From: Myrica gale
Lineage: Eukaryota > Streptophyta > Magnoliopsida > Fagales > Myricaceae
Assembly (NCBI GenBank): GCA_963930655.1
Contig: OZ005603.1
Location: 21,838,201-21,902,200 of the forward strand
Direction: 5' to 3'
DNA length: 64,000 nucleotides
In this document: piece by piece, positions 1 to 11,919 of the stretch
Layout: the number at the start of each line of letters is the position of its first letter
Position numbering within the stretch: position 1 is the first letter of the stretch
Translations under genes and position numbers: made by a program
Notes under the pieces: generated by a model
Seen by the model: the letters and a program-made list of their open reading frames with translations, nothing else
Told to the model about the DNA's origin: nothing
Database searches by the model: none

Positions 1-1970
1 TACACCATACAAATTGCAAAACGCAAATCCTATCATCAAACTGGCACAAACATTAAGATACACAGTTCAGTTTCAGACAAACTGTGATACAATGCTGGAA
101 GTGCAATCAGCACTTAAATGATCAAGGATCTGATGACAAGCATACTTATGCACCTGTTTATCCGCAGTGAATAGTAAACTATCAGCAAGAGCTGCAAACT
201 CAAAATTAAAATGAGAGGAAGGAAAAGGAAAAATTCAAAAGTCACCGGATGCTGCCACTTTTTTGCCATCTAGGCAACTTAACTGTGACGCACACATGTC
301 GTACTTAGCATACAATGAAATCTGAGGGGAAAGAGCCATTCAAATGGCAGTAAGTTAACTCAATTTCTCTTTGGATCTTGGTCCGGCAAAACAACGCGTC
401 GATGTCACCACTAGCATGCCCCTCTTGACGAAGAAATCACTGACTGGAAGAACGAAATTTTGGTCAGCTATGGAGTAGTTTTGTAAACTAAAGGATTTTC
501 TCATCCTCAGTTTGTTTCCACTGTCATGGAATCTTTCGCGCTCGTAAATAACAGAAAAAACCATACCATGGAACTACCGTTTTTTTGGGACCTTTGCAAT
601 TATAAAGATGAGTAAATTCATTTTTCATCCTTGTGTTTTAGACCGATACCGATTTATAAATAACTCTTTTTGAGTTTCAAAATTTCAGCAAATCACATGG
701 TCTGTTTAGTACCAATTTGTTACTTTATAAATCCTTGCTGGGTCTATGATCTTTTGCCCAGAGGTAACTAGTTCGAGTCTAGCTAGATGAATGATTGTCC
801 CATTCTATTGTTTGTAAATACGGAGAAGGAGCTTTTGGAAGGGGAAAGGGTATTCCCTTTGTTTTGTATTGTCTTGTCTTGTCGTGGACGCTATTTCTTG
901 TTTCAAGATTAGACTAACAAATACGGCTTTAGAAAGCCAATTTGTACTTGGTTTCCCTTATAAGGAACTGTCTACTCTCCTCAAAATGATCAGAAGAGCT
1001 TAAATTTCCTTTGCTGGTATCACCTATATGAAGGGGTCATATTTAATATTTGTACAAGGATTCACGAAAGGCAACTCCCAGTAAAGTATTTGGAATTGGG
1101 AGTTCCCTTGTGTTCATAGATATCAAAGCTGTGAAAGCAGAGACCTCAGGCAATTATCTATATGGTAAACGAAAACCCACCTTAAAAACAATAATCTAAC
1201 ACGTTGCAATAGGTAACTAGGCCCATCATGACTAGATAACAACCCCTTTAAATCAATTAAAGAAAAAAGCTATAGCACTGCATTTGTGAAAATATTACAC
1301 TCTTTTTTTCAAAAAACGTATATTTTCGTAGCATTACTATTGTTTTTTCTGCAAGATAAAACTGTCAGAAAAGCCTGTCATATTGATTAATAAAAATTGG
1401 ACTCATCGGCCTAATTAGCCATGCACCCAGATTATCCATCTCCAAATTTGTACCTTACATAATAACCTAGCGTAGAAAAGAGGCCACAGGCTCCATTTGG
1501 TAAGCCTTGGCTAGTGCTAGAATTAACTACTACAGCTGCCCAACCTCCATAAAAATGCATATTTTCACGGAAAAACAGTTGAAAGCCGGATTCCTGGATT
1601 CCGTCTCTCTGCATCATGAATGCAGTGCAACCCAGCACCAAAGCCTTTGTGCAAGGAGTGTGAGCCTGCCTTTCCCACTCATCCAATTACTACTAGAGCG
1701 CCTCCAGGGCAACACTCCAACACTTCCTATCCTCGCGAAAAGAGAATGAACTTCAGAAATAAGATGAATTACACGCCCCTAGGGTGCTTGGGCATGCTAA
1801 TCAGATGGTTCCTCACCCGTCTTCGGTATCCATGCAAGCTAGCTTCAAGAAGATAAAGTAGTTTACTTTCTCATTAGATCTATCTTTGATTCCTTTTGAC
1901 AACCTTCACATTGGAAATAAAACATTCCGTCGATTTCTCTGATACAAAACTGCAATCTGTTGTGAGATAC
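1..1970. other. 3' flank of the RRP6-like gene, no gene recognised
   Basis: No coding exon could be supported on either strand. The stretch just left of the RRP6-like stop codon is probably 3' UTR. A minus-strand reading frame at 1432-1686 is open but matches no family I know. Around 755-775 there is one tRNA B-box-like string (AGTTCGAGTCT) without a convincing A box, so a SINE is not claimed. Confidence 0.5.
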
Positions 1971-4900
1971 TCAATGAAAAGTTGAACTACGGTTCCCTGT
2001 TGCTGGAAAAGCTTGTCGTCGTCCACCCTGAGCAAGTTCTGTCGTCTCATCATCTCTTTGGGCCCGACCACCAACTGAACCTTTTTTCTTACCTCCAGAA
2101 CCAATAGGATTCTTTAAACCTTTGCCATGTCCTGGTCCCGAACCTTCCTCTGCATCTTCTCCAAACCTGACCTCTTTCCTAGCTGCTTCATAATCAAATG
2201 GCTTCAACTGGAAGAAGCCAGATTCTTGAGATTTGTCAACCTGTCTGGCTTTCCCATTTTGCTTATTTGAGTCGAAGCATTTTTGGAAGCTTGATGACAG
2301 TTCAGATAGAGACATAGGCTCATATCTGTCATCCAATTCTGAAGCTGACTTCCCAATATTGTTCGAGTGCTTATTGTTAGCTTCTGGATTTCCATGTATT
2401 GATTCGTCAACATTGGGATCATCTGCCAACATTATTATCTCTTCTAAATTAGAGCTGGAAGCTGGCATGGCAACAGATTCGCCAAGATGACGAACTTCCA
2501 CAGCTGCATCTGGTGCTCCCATAACCAGTTTCGACTGGTCACTCGTGCCCGAAAATGAGTGAAAGGGAAGGGTCACTGAAGATCTGATTTGCTCCAACTT
2601 AATCTCTGCCTGGCAAGATAATACATTTTATCCAAAGAAGGAAAAGACAAATGGAAGGAATAACTGAAAACTATGATGCCAACACTAGAATTAACTGAAA
2701 GGAAGGTGCTGAACGATATAGCTACCAAAACATTGGAAGAGTTTCAACAGCATATAAAGCTACTATTACGAGTCAAAGTGAAAAAACAGGTACAGTTAGG
2801 AAGAGTTCCAGAAGCATCAATGAACATGTATTATGAAGAAAAGGTCAGGACACCCCCCCCCGGGCCCGCCCCGCCCCGCCAAACATAATTCTATCTTCCA
2901 CCTCTCATGGAAAAGAAGGAAAAGAAACACAGAGAGAACACAAAATAACTAACCTGTTCTTTTGGCTCTTTTAACGAAGCACTTTTTTTTTGGAGACAAC
3001 CCACATGGCGGGCGGGGGGTTGGAGAGATTAAATATAGTAATTCGGGTTCAAGTGCTAACTACCATAGAAATTAGAGGAATCACAAAATATAAGGGTTGG
3101 CAAACCAGATGACAAATAGGTACTGCATAATCCACATCAGCATACAAAACTCACCTTTTTATCAGTACCAAACTTCCTTTTTGTAGCTGAACTACCCAGC
3201 AATGCCCCAAAAGCACGGGTAGGCTTCTTTAGAATCTGAACAGTGGCTCCAGTAACCTATAAAAGAAGAGGCAATCAAGTCTAGATGAAAAAAGAAAAAG
3301 ATGTAGATTTACCCAAAAAAAAATCTCAAATATCATGAAAATTAAAAAGAATGTTGATTTAGAACCTCTGCTGAATGCAACACCAAGTTATCATCGTTTG
3401 CACTTCTTAGCCCATAAGTAGCGAGCCTTCCAATGGGAGGCTCTGCAATCTGACTGTCATAACCAATGTTGAATTTCCCACTTTTATCTGAAAGTTCAGA
3501 AGAGCCTCCTTCTCCATCTCTGCTAAGTTCAGAGGAAGTGCATCCTGGCTCTGAAGACTCCTCTTTCAGCTCTGAAAAAGCAAGCGAAGTTGCAGATTTA
3601 TTACCACCGATCATATCAGCACCTTCCATGCTTTCTGTTATAGTATTTGCAGCTCTAAAGTCTGTAGGCGTATCCAGTAAGATAGCTCCAGCTCCATCCG
3701 TAACCACAACATTCCCTTCTGACAACTGAACAATGAAAACATTGTTGCTATTTAGAGTAATGATCAATATTCTGCACTAAACTGTAGAGGTGTATAATCA
3801 TATAGCATGACTTCTCCCCCAACACATTAACTCAACCGTAAATATGACGCCTGGGACTATCCCATCAATTTTGGTAAATTGATTGGGCCTCATCCATTTT
3901 CACTTGCATAGGTCAGATGACTTGTAGATTGAAACTGTTCAGATGTAACCTTTAAACAGCGGAATGGATCTTGCATATATTGAGAAACGTCTTTCATACT
4001 TTTCAATTTATATTATAAGCGAATAAGAATCCTTGACCAATTGAAAACAACTTATACCTTAGAATTTAGGTGAAAATGGGAGAATGGTATCAAAATTGAA
4101 GATCTCCATGCTATAATTTATCCCTTTGTAAATAAGTACAATAAAATTCAAGAAAATTATCAAACAACCAAGAATCTTTAGAAAATTCAAATCATTAGAG
4201 CTCCAACCCAATGGACAGCTTCATTGGCACAGACGTTTGCCAATTGAGTGGTAGAACAGGACAATTGTATGTTACATTATGTATTAATGTTCTGAACATA
4301 AGACGGCAAGACATTTTAAAGAGTACATTACACTTAGCAGCATTCAGGTAACCTGAACCTTCAAATCAACCAGTGTAGCTTTCAGACTGATTAAACTTTA
4401 GAAACACATGTTGGGAAACACGGTTACTATTAATAGACAAGAACCTGATATGAATTAATAACGACAAACATATTTTAAAAATACCACTCCAATGTAATGT
4501 TCGTAGAACTCTGGACATCAGATTCCACAAGCTCCGAAAGAAATTACTGTTCATAAATACTTGAGAACATTTTGGTAGGTGACAGGAAAAACATGACAAC
4601 ATGATCAACTGCAGCTCTGTTAATGTTACAAAGTCTGCTCTATCAGACCGAAATTAGTACTCTTTATTTTTTATATACTGAATGCTTTACCCAACAAGTT
4701 GCTCTTTCCATATCTTCACAATTTCATGGAATAATGTTGATTTTTGCACCACCATCAAGGCCTATTTGGGCTTACCGTTTCCGTATGGCCCACCTTCATA
4801 TGATCAGCAACAGCTTCAAATGCAGCAGCATTTTGCATAGAATGTTTGATGATGCTAACAACAGAAGCAAGATTGCGCTCAATGTAAGGGTGCTTTGATT

Positions 4901-7900
4901 TTAGCAATCGCCGTAACTTGCTAGTAGTGTCAGGCTTCCGCTTGGCTTTTGCAACAGGATAATAAACACATCAAGAGAAGTAAAATATACCCCATGAATG
5001 CTATTTGAAGATTAAACAAACTAAAGAAAACTATTAAGCTGACAAAGTTTGCTTTGACGCCCCCGTACCAATTTCAAGAAGAATTTTGTTTGGCAATATA
5101 TAACCAGTACTCTCATCCTCTGCACGAGCAACGAGATCCCGCCACCCACAAAGCCCCTACGATCAAGTAAAGTACGAAGGTAAGAAAACGGATAACTGAA
5201 GCTCATTACTGTATCCCGAAACAACTGCAGATTATCAGTTGATCAACGCGAATAAAATACTTTATCAATCCTATTAATCATTTATTCATTTGTGAACATA
5301 CTTATATGGTGATTGCTATGTTCCAAGGCTCGTACATGCCAAACAGGCACATATGATACACAGGTAGAAGGTCTTCTCTAACAAATCATTGACACTGTTT
5401 CTAATGTCAAAAAAAAAACAAAAACAAAAAGGGTAGGGAAAATGAGCAACAAATTACTGCAACTACAGCGAGCTCCTGAGCATCAAGACCAGCGCCCTGC
5501 AACCTGCATCAGAAGAGAAACAGAAATTCTTAGTGAGAACTAGTGAAGAGAGAACTCAACCCTAACAAAAGAAAAAGGATTACAAACTAGATTCTTTTCG
5601 GAGGGGCGGAGGGGAGAAAAGCAAAGGAAAAAAGCAATATCGCTATACTTTTCTATGAAGGAATTAAATCTAATAGAGAATTACAAAAGGCACTTAATCA
5701 AGTAGGCAGAAAGTATACAACAGGCCCTAAAACGAATAAAGAATAACACTTCAGAATATTATGTTGGAACCTATAACAAATGAAAGACGTAGACAAGCGA
5801 AATGAAGAGTGACCCAACACCAATTGGAAAGGAACTTCAGGAAACTTGCTATAATCAATTGAAAGTTTATGCAGTCACTGGAATTTTAAACTAAGCAAGT
5901 AAGAAACAGACCCATAAATATATAGATATGAACTTTCTGTCAAAAGCTCTTTCTCATACAGCTGCATGCATACATCATAACTGCGCGTGTACACCTATAA
6001 GCAATAAGACACATCAGTGAAAAAGGTATAGTTATTGACAATATCAGATGAAGAAAGATAATGAAAACATTACTAATTCCTGCAAACCGTCGTACATTCC
6101 TTTGGTCATTTTTTGACCTGGAATTCGCAGTAAAAGCCATATTCAAACCTTAGCTCAGAATCACATCCTTCGATTTTTGCAAGCCCTCAATATGTTAATT
6201 TCCAAACACAAATCCCACCACAAATATATGCAGACAAGTTTTCCCCAATCTGTCCATCAGCTTCACCACCCACATTGGGGAACCGAACCGACAACCAAAA
6301 TTAGATGTGCAACTAAATTTAAGCAAATTTCACTTATCAAAAAAAATCTATGAAAATTTACTTATAAATTCATTCCCAGTTCAAGATGCATCAAACACTA
6401 GGGAGTTGATACACACTGCAAAGGTGCAAAGCTTCTATAGAGCAGCAATACCAAGCACTTTCAAGCAGACAAAATTACACTTCTGCAGTCTCAAACCAAA
6501 AGCAGAACCTAAACTAAACAGTCACTGGGGGAGAAAAAAACAAAGCTTCTTCAGTTTATCAAATCAAAATGTACAACCAATGAAACGGGGAGAAAACTCG
6601 TCTACTGGAATAAAATATATAAGAGAAGCTAATGGTGTATGAAACTTGTACCTCTACTAAAGGAGCATCAAAACTTTCGCTCTCCTTAGGCATGGAAAGC
6701 AACTTGATTCTCATTAGATCATATATATACAATAGATAGTGTGTATCTTCTCTGGCATATCTGTCATCAAAGGAAGTCAATTAGATAAGGATGGAAGTTA
6801 AACAGCCTTCATCATCAGGAAAAATAGCCAGCAAGTGATTATGAGCGTGCAAACCCTGAAACGTATGTCAAAATTGAGGCCACTTGCAAAAGGTAGCATA
6901 TACTATATGGTTATCGCATATGCCAAGCCATGAGTGGTTGGTGCAAGTAAAGAAATATTACAACTAAATGCATATTATAACAGAGAGGAGCCAAATCCTA
7001 CAGAATAACCAGCTCCCATTGGTTAATCGATTATGAAATATCGTTTTTAAAGAAGAAACGAGAGTAACTTAGATTAGGATAACAAAGAGAACAAGAATAT
7101 GCTTACTGTACCTGAGCATCTCGTCAGGAAGAGGACGTAATCTCCAATCAGCATTCTGGTATCTGCAAGAAGATGACTTGTCCAAGTTACAGTATTTGAC
7201 AGAAAAAAAAAAGTAGACAAACTATAAGCCAAAGCAAATCAAGTGAATTTGGACATCAATTAAAAAACTTACTCTTTGTTAGCAGCAACTCCACAAAAGT
7301 GATGCAAAAGAAATTCCAAGCTATTCCTCTCTAGCTTCAGTACTTTTGAGGCCTGAGGATTGAGGATTAGGAAGAAAAATCCGAATTTAGTGATTCAAAG
7401 AAATTTCAAGCTATTTCTCTTTAGTTTCAGTACCTTTGAGTCCCGAAGATTAGGATTAGGATGAGAAAACAGAATTTATTTGGAGTGTAGGGGAACAAGA
7501 TAATACTTTTTTTTTTTATGACGAGGAAATTCCCCAAAGCCGGACCCTTTTGGCCCAACCCTGAAGTACAAACCCCGGCCCACTGAACCGACCCCACAAC
7601 CCAGGGAGCAGATAAGTCAAGGGCGATAATGGGGATGTTGGGGCTCGAACTTGGGACATGTTAGAACCCAAGCCGAAGCCTTACCACCACACCAAACCCT
7701 TGGGGGTGGGGAACAAGATAATACTAAAGTATCCTTTCCCACACGCTTTAGGAGAGGGGGGGCAATATTGAAATACGGCCTAAGGAATCTTGCCAAGCAT
7801 CTTACAGAAATAGCAACTTCCTCATCTACATTGGACCAGGTAACCAAGTGCTACTTTACCATTATGTAACAAGTGGGAGTTCTGGGCTCAACCTATTGGA

Positions 7901-10780
7901 AAAGATGGAACGGCAAACCTTTTCGGTATCAGGATATTCCTGTTCAATTGAAAAAAGACCCAAGTACATCGTCTTCTTTAAAAGGCCAAGGTAATGTAGC
8001 TGATGGGTATCGAAAGAACAAGAATGGAAACTATATGACACTGAGTTCTACCTCAAGTAATACTTTCTTTACCGTAACTATTGGGTGAAGGGTGAAGTCG
8101 TGAGTTGAATACCCAGTAAATCAACACCTAAGAATCAAAATGCACACTATGCAAACATATAAAGACACACAGGTGCGCACATATATATTAATTTGTTTTG
8201 TTGCACTATGGCCAAAGGCAACAAATACCGTAGCACAGGCCCAAGCAAAAAAGTTCCATTCCATCTTGTCTAAAGGCCCCTTTTCTAACCCCATTGGAGG
8301 CGTTGGCTTAGTGGTAAAAGCTAAGTTCTGTATGGTTAGGCAGATACTTCCTAATGGTTTTGTAGAAGTCACATATTGCATACATGTACAGAAACATCAA
8401 TGACTCAAAGAAATATGTTTCTGCTACAACCACTCAACTGATAATACACCCATCATTATATAAGATGTTTACCTGCAAAATCAAATGTAACACAAACCAG
8501 GCACAGATGAAATCCCAATGATTCGTCTCTAGGAAGTACAAACCTGGCCAGTGTCGAACAAATTGCAGACATAAATGCCAAAGTCCCGTTGAAGCCACAC
8601 AATATCTCGATCTGCTCCATGCATAACCTAGTTGAGTGTACATATTATCACAAAATGCACTAATTTTGATACAAAATCAACAACAAAGTGGACGTCCAAG
8701 AGATCAACCTTTCTCTTGGTAGGATCCTTGAAAACTTCTCTTAGATATGGCCCAACGTGAATTCGAAGCTTTAGAGTATCTACAACAAAATCTTCGGTTC
8801 TAGTAGATATTTGCATCAAGCAGGTCAATCCTTGAAAAGACCGATATTGATTGTGCTCCAAATCGACCTAGACAATTACAAATCAAAAGTGCACATTAAG
8901 GAATGTCATATCGTAACAAACCAAAAAAGAAAGGGGCGAAAAGTAAGCTTAGCATTGAAATCTCCTCCAAGAAAACTCAGTCCAAGGGCAGCAACCACGT
9001 AAAGATGAATAGAAAGATTGGACAGAAGGAAAATAAAAAATAAAAAATCTAGAGCTGTAAAGCAATTGAAGGAAGAAACAAACCATATCACATCTAACAG
9101 CAATTTTTCATTAGATCACATTAAATACAAAAGGTCAATGCCTCAAACTTCTGGACACCACATCAGCCCCAAGTTATTTCTGATAGTAGTTGCAGGATGA
9201 ACAGAAAAAAAAATTAGAGTAGTTGTGACAAGCAATTCATATTACTCAAGTAACCAGAGTTTGGTTCAAAGGCTCCTAAAAAATTGGTTTGAAAGTTACA
9301 GATAAGATAACAGCTTTCCCAAATGACACAAGATGACCAAAACAAGAATCAACCATTTTAGGCATCAACAACTGCATGACAATAAATTATAGTTAACTCA
9401 AAGACTATGGGCGATATCCTAATAAACTGTTTAGTCTAACTAAGTCCACTTGTCAAATTTGGACAATATAATTGCCACTATAACAATCAAATCCTCTTTT
9501 TTGAGGATTGATTAATTTGTTTTTGTTCGATATATTTGTACTTTCTGTTAAAATCATTTACAAATGTGTCTTTCCTGCCAACACGACAAAACAACAGAAA
9601 AGAACAAGATACAATTAGTCATGTATGCTGCATCGAGCTGACATAACATAAATCACTTAATCAAATTACCGCAAATTCGTTCACATCGCGTAATTTAGCA
9701 GCCAATTCTTTCAAATATTTCACTTCCTCCACAAGCTTGAATGGGGTTGAGTCTATTGGGGGAGGTTTTACAGGATTCATATCCGCAACATCTTTATCAA
9801 CAAAATCCAACACAGAAAGCTTCTCCTGCATGAATGAGAAAACAATAATTAGCAAGAAAACAGACTTTTCCATTTGGGCACGCCACGAGTAGATTGTTCG
9901 AGGAACTAGACACGGAAGCTAACGGAGCATGAGAGATAACACATCATCAAAAGAACATCTTTAGTGAGATCCAGTGTAATCTGCTAACTACACCAAACTT
10001 AGTAATCCAGAAACCTAACCTAATTAAATTGAAATTGAAGAAATTGATCAAATCCCATTAAAAAAGAAGTTAGAAAACACTAACCAGGGGATGAATAAAC
10101 CTCTGGCCATCCTCACTCCTCTGCAACCAAACGTGCTCAAATGGCTGATTCGAATTGTTCACCAAAATATTGAACTCCTCCTGCGGCTTCCTTATCGACG
10201 GTATATGAAACGGAACCTTCGGCTTCGGCCCCGCTGTCTTCTTATCCTTGGTCGCCACCTTCACCCCCGCCGCGACACTCGCCTCCCCACTCACAGAGGC
10301 ATGATTCTCCCCCTTCTTCTTCTTCCCGTACACCAACTGGAACCCGTTTTCAGTGTCCATTACTTTTTGCCCCGTCTCCTCTTCCTTCTTCCGAACCCTA
10401 TGGAACTCGTCAGCGGACATGTCGAATCGCTCGAATAGTTCATCATTAACGTTCACCAGCCAGTCATAAGCGTCGTCCATGTCAACGTTCGCCGGGAACG
10501 CCATCTCCTTGGCCCCCAAAACCCGCCCCGTCGACGAACCGATCGCCTCAAGCAACGACTGCGATTTATTGGAGAAATCTTGCGTCGGGACCTTGAACTC
10601 GTCGAAGTTGTAAAAGAAGTGGAAGTCCTTGCCGGACGGTAAGCCGCGGGAGGAAGCGGAGAGCTTGGACAACGAGGAGGCCAGCGGACCAGTGGACAGG
10701 CCCTGTAGGGTTTGGGCCTTCTGGAGGTGGGCTTGATCGACATTCATGGCGTCGTGGTTGGAGAGTTTATGCTGGCTCAT
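1971..10780 (-). CDS. RRP6L2: RRP6-like exosome-associated 3'-5' exoribonuclease (EXOSC10 family)
   Basis: Nuclear DEDD-Y exoribonuclease that trims and degrades rRNA precursors, snoRNAs and non-coding RNAs with the exosome. Fourteen exons: 10085-10780, 9670-9825, 8709-8867, 8544-8627, 7273-7352, 7112-7162, 6652-6760, 5912-5994, 5458-5503, 5069-5156, 4776-4945, 3366-3725, 3155-3256, 1971-2609; all joins keep phase, giving about 940 aa. Residues 1-230 fit the N-terminal PMC2NT region ([15 protein letters not shown]). Exo I is DLEHN in exon 3 (D286, E288), exo II is [14 protein letters not shown] in exon 4 (D345), exo III is [10 protein letters not shown] in exon 7 (Y410, D414). Exons 8-11 encode an HRDC-like domain ([18 protein letters not shown]). 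The C-terminal 210 residues are polar and basic, as in nuclear plant members. The ATG at 10778-10780 starts the conserved N-terminus. Arabidopsis has RRP6L1 and RRP6L2; the N-terminus reads more like RRP6L2, but the paralogue call is inference. Catalytic residues are intact, so it should be active. Confidence 0.93.
7308..7461 (-). repeat. Tandem partial duplication of an RRP6L exon and its splice acceptor
   Basis: The 5' part of RRP6-like exon 5 and its upstream intron flank (7308-7372) recur 90 bases away at 7398-7461 with scattered substitutions. The duplicate lies in the intron just upstream of the exon in the direction of transcription. In the real copy the acceptor reads CTCAG before the exon; in the duplicate the matching place reads TTCGG, so the AG is lost and it is probably not spliced. 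Confidence 0.8.
7508..7707 (-). mobile_element. tRNA-derived SINE with 18-bp target-site duplication
   Basis: On the minus strand the element begins with a tRNA-like pol III promoter: an A-box-like stretch (TGGTGTGGTGGTAAGG, about 7681-7696), then a B box (AGTTCGAGCCC, about 7643-7653) some 35 bases on, and ends in an A tract (T run from 7508 on the plus strand). It is flanked by a perfect duplication, GGGGAACAAGATAATACT, at 7490-7507 and 7708-7725, which proves insertion by target-primed reverse transcription. It sits in the intron between exons 4 and 5 of the RRP6-like gene, in the same orientation as the gene. The overall form resembles plant Au-like SINEs; the exact family is not assigned. 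Confidence 0.85.
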
Positions 10781-11630
10781 GGCGAGCCGAGATTTGGGGT
10801 GGAGTTTGTAAGGGTTCAGAGCTGGGGTTTTAGCGAAGAGTCTCAGGCGAGGTTCTTTTGTTTTTTTTCTCCGAATCTCAGGAGATGTTCAATCACTCTG
10901 CGTTCCACCTTTTCAGTCTGGGCATTCCTTTCCAAGTTTCCAGAGAGAGAAAAAAAAATATGACTATAATGTTGTATTTTGGGTGAAAGCCTTGTATCGC
11001 GTGACCCGCATGAGGATGCACCTGAAGGCACGACAAGGGATTGGGGATTTCACTGAACAAATTTTACGGGATTTGGGTTGGCTTTCAATTTGACCACTTC
11101 GATGAAGACGGGACGGTGGCATATTCAATATTGTGTGACAAAATTTTAAAGTAATAATTATAAAATTATTTATTTTTATTATAATAAATAAATAAATTCT
11201 TTGAAATTATCTCTATTCACTCTACTATCTCAAAATTTGAAACAATTCATATTCCTTACTTGCCAACTTATTTACCAACTCAGATCTATTATTCTGACAT
11301 CCAAAACTGAGTTTTTGTCAATGTACATGTTTGTTTGTCTAAAATTTTCAACAAAATAAACATATTTTAAATTTTTTAACTTTTACACATACACTTCAAA
11401 CTTTTCACAAATATCGATAAATTTCGACATTCAAAATATTCTTAAAATTTTGAGAATATTACCCAAAATTTCGATAAACAAACATACCAAATATCTATGT
11501 ACATCTTGAGATAGTCACGAGAAAATCCTTTCCACTAACAATAAACAAACTCATCGATACCACTAAATACATATGTACATGTAACATAACATAGGGTAAA
11601 TATGTCTTTTGATACATTGTAATTCTTGTT
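10781..11630. other. RRP6-like upstream region, no gene
   Basis: Holds the RRP6-like 5' UTR and promoter (roughly the first 200-300 bases), then AT-rich DNA. Only a small MITE (11327-11485) was recognised beyond that. Confidence 0.5.
11327..11485. mobile_element. Small MITE, family M2, copy 1
   Basis: Terminal inverted repeat of the form CATGTTTGTTTG at the left and CAAACATACC at the right, followed inward on both sides by AAAATTTT-type sequence. The interior matches the copy at 13205-13362 (shared strings such as CAACAAAATAAACA and TTTTTAACTTTTACAC). No coding capacity. The superfamily is not certain. Confidence 0.5.
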
Positions 11631-11649
11631 TTCTTCAATATGTACAGTT

Positions 11650-11900
11650 TTTTTTTATAAATAAGCTAATCTCATTAGAAAAGTGAGGACACTACAAAGA
11701 CTATACCGCAACCACTATTCTAAAAGGCAAGAAAACTAACGAAATCAAGAAAATCAAGAAAGTGGCACCCAAGCACCGAGTTCACCCAAGAGATAAAGAC
11801 AACAACACACCCTGCAACCTATCTAAAGACAAGGAACAATCCTTAAAACATCTATTATTGCGCTCGCGCCAAATGCACCACCAGATACAATGTGGAATCA
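11650..11900 (-). mobile_element. 5'-truncated L1-type LINE fragment with 19-bp target-site duplication
   Basis: Read on the minus strand, the first third translates to CIWWCIWRERNNRCF followed by KDCSLSLDRLQG, the characteristic C-terminal tail of plant L1 ORF2 proteins, then a short 3' UTR and an A tract (T run at 11650-11656 on the plus strand). A perfect duplication, TTCTTCAATATGTACAGTT, lies at 11631-11649 and 11901-11919. Only about 250 bases of a several-kilobase element were copied, as is usual for LINEs. No function remains. Confidence 0.88.
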
Positions 11901-11919
11901 TTCTTCAATATGTACAGTT

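Noticed and set aside
740-1000. tRNA-like B box suggesting a SINE
   Set aside because: Only one weak B-box string, with no A box at the right distance, no tail and no flanking duplication.
1432-1686. 84-codon minus-strand frame downstream of the RRP6-like gene
   Set aside because: Likely within or near the 3' UTR; no domain recognised.
8285-8400. A-box-like string TGGCTTAGTGG suggesting a tRNA or SINE in an RRP6-like intron
   Set aside because: No B box follows at tRNA spacing and no cloverleaf can be drawn; kept as unassigned intron.
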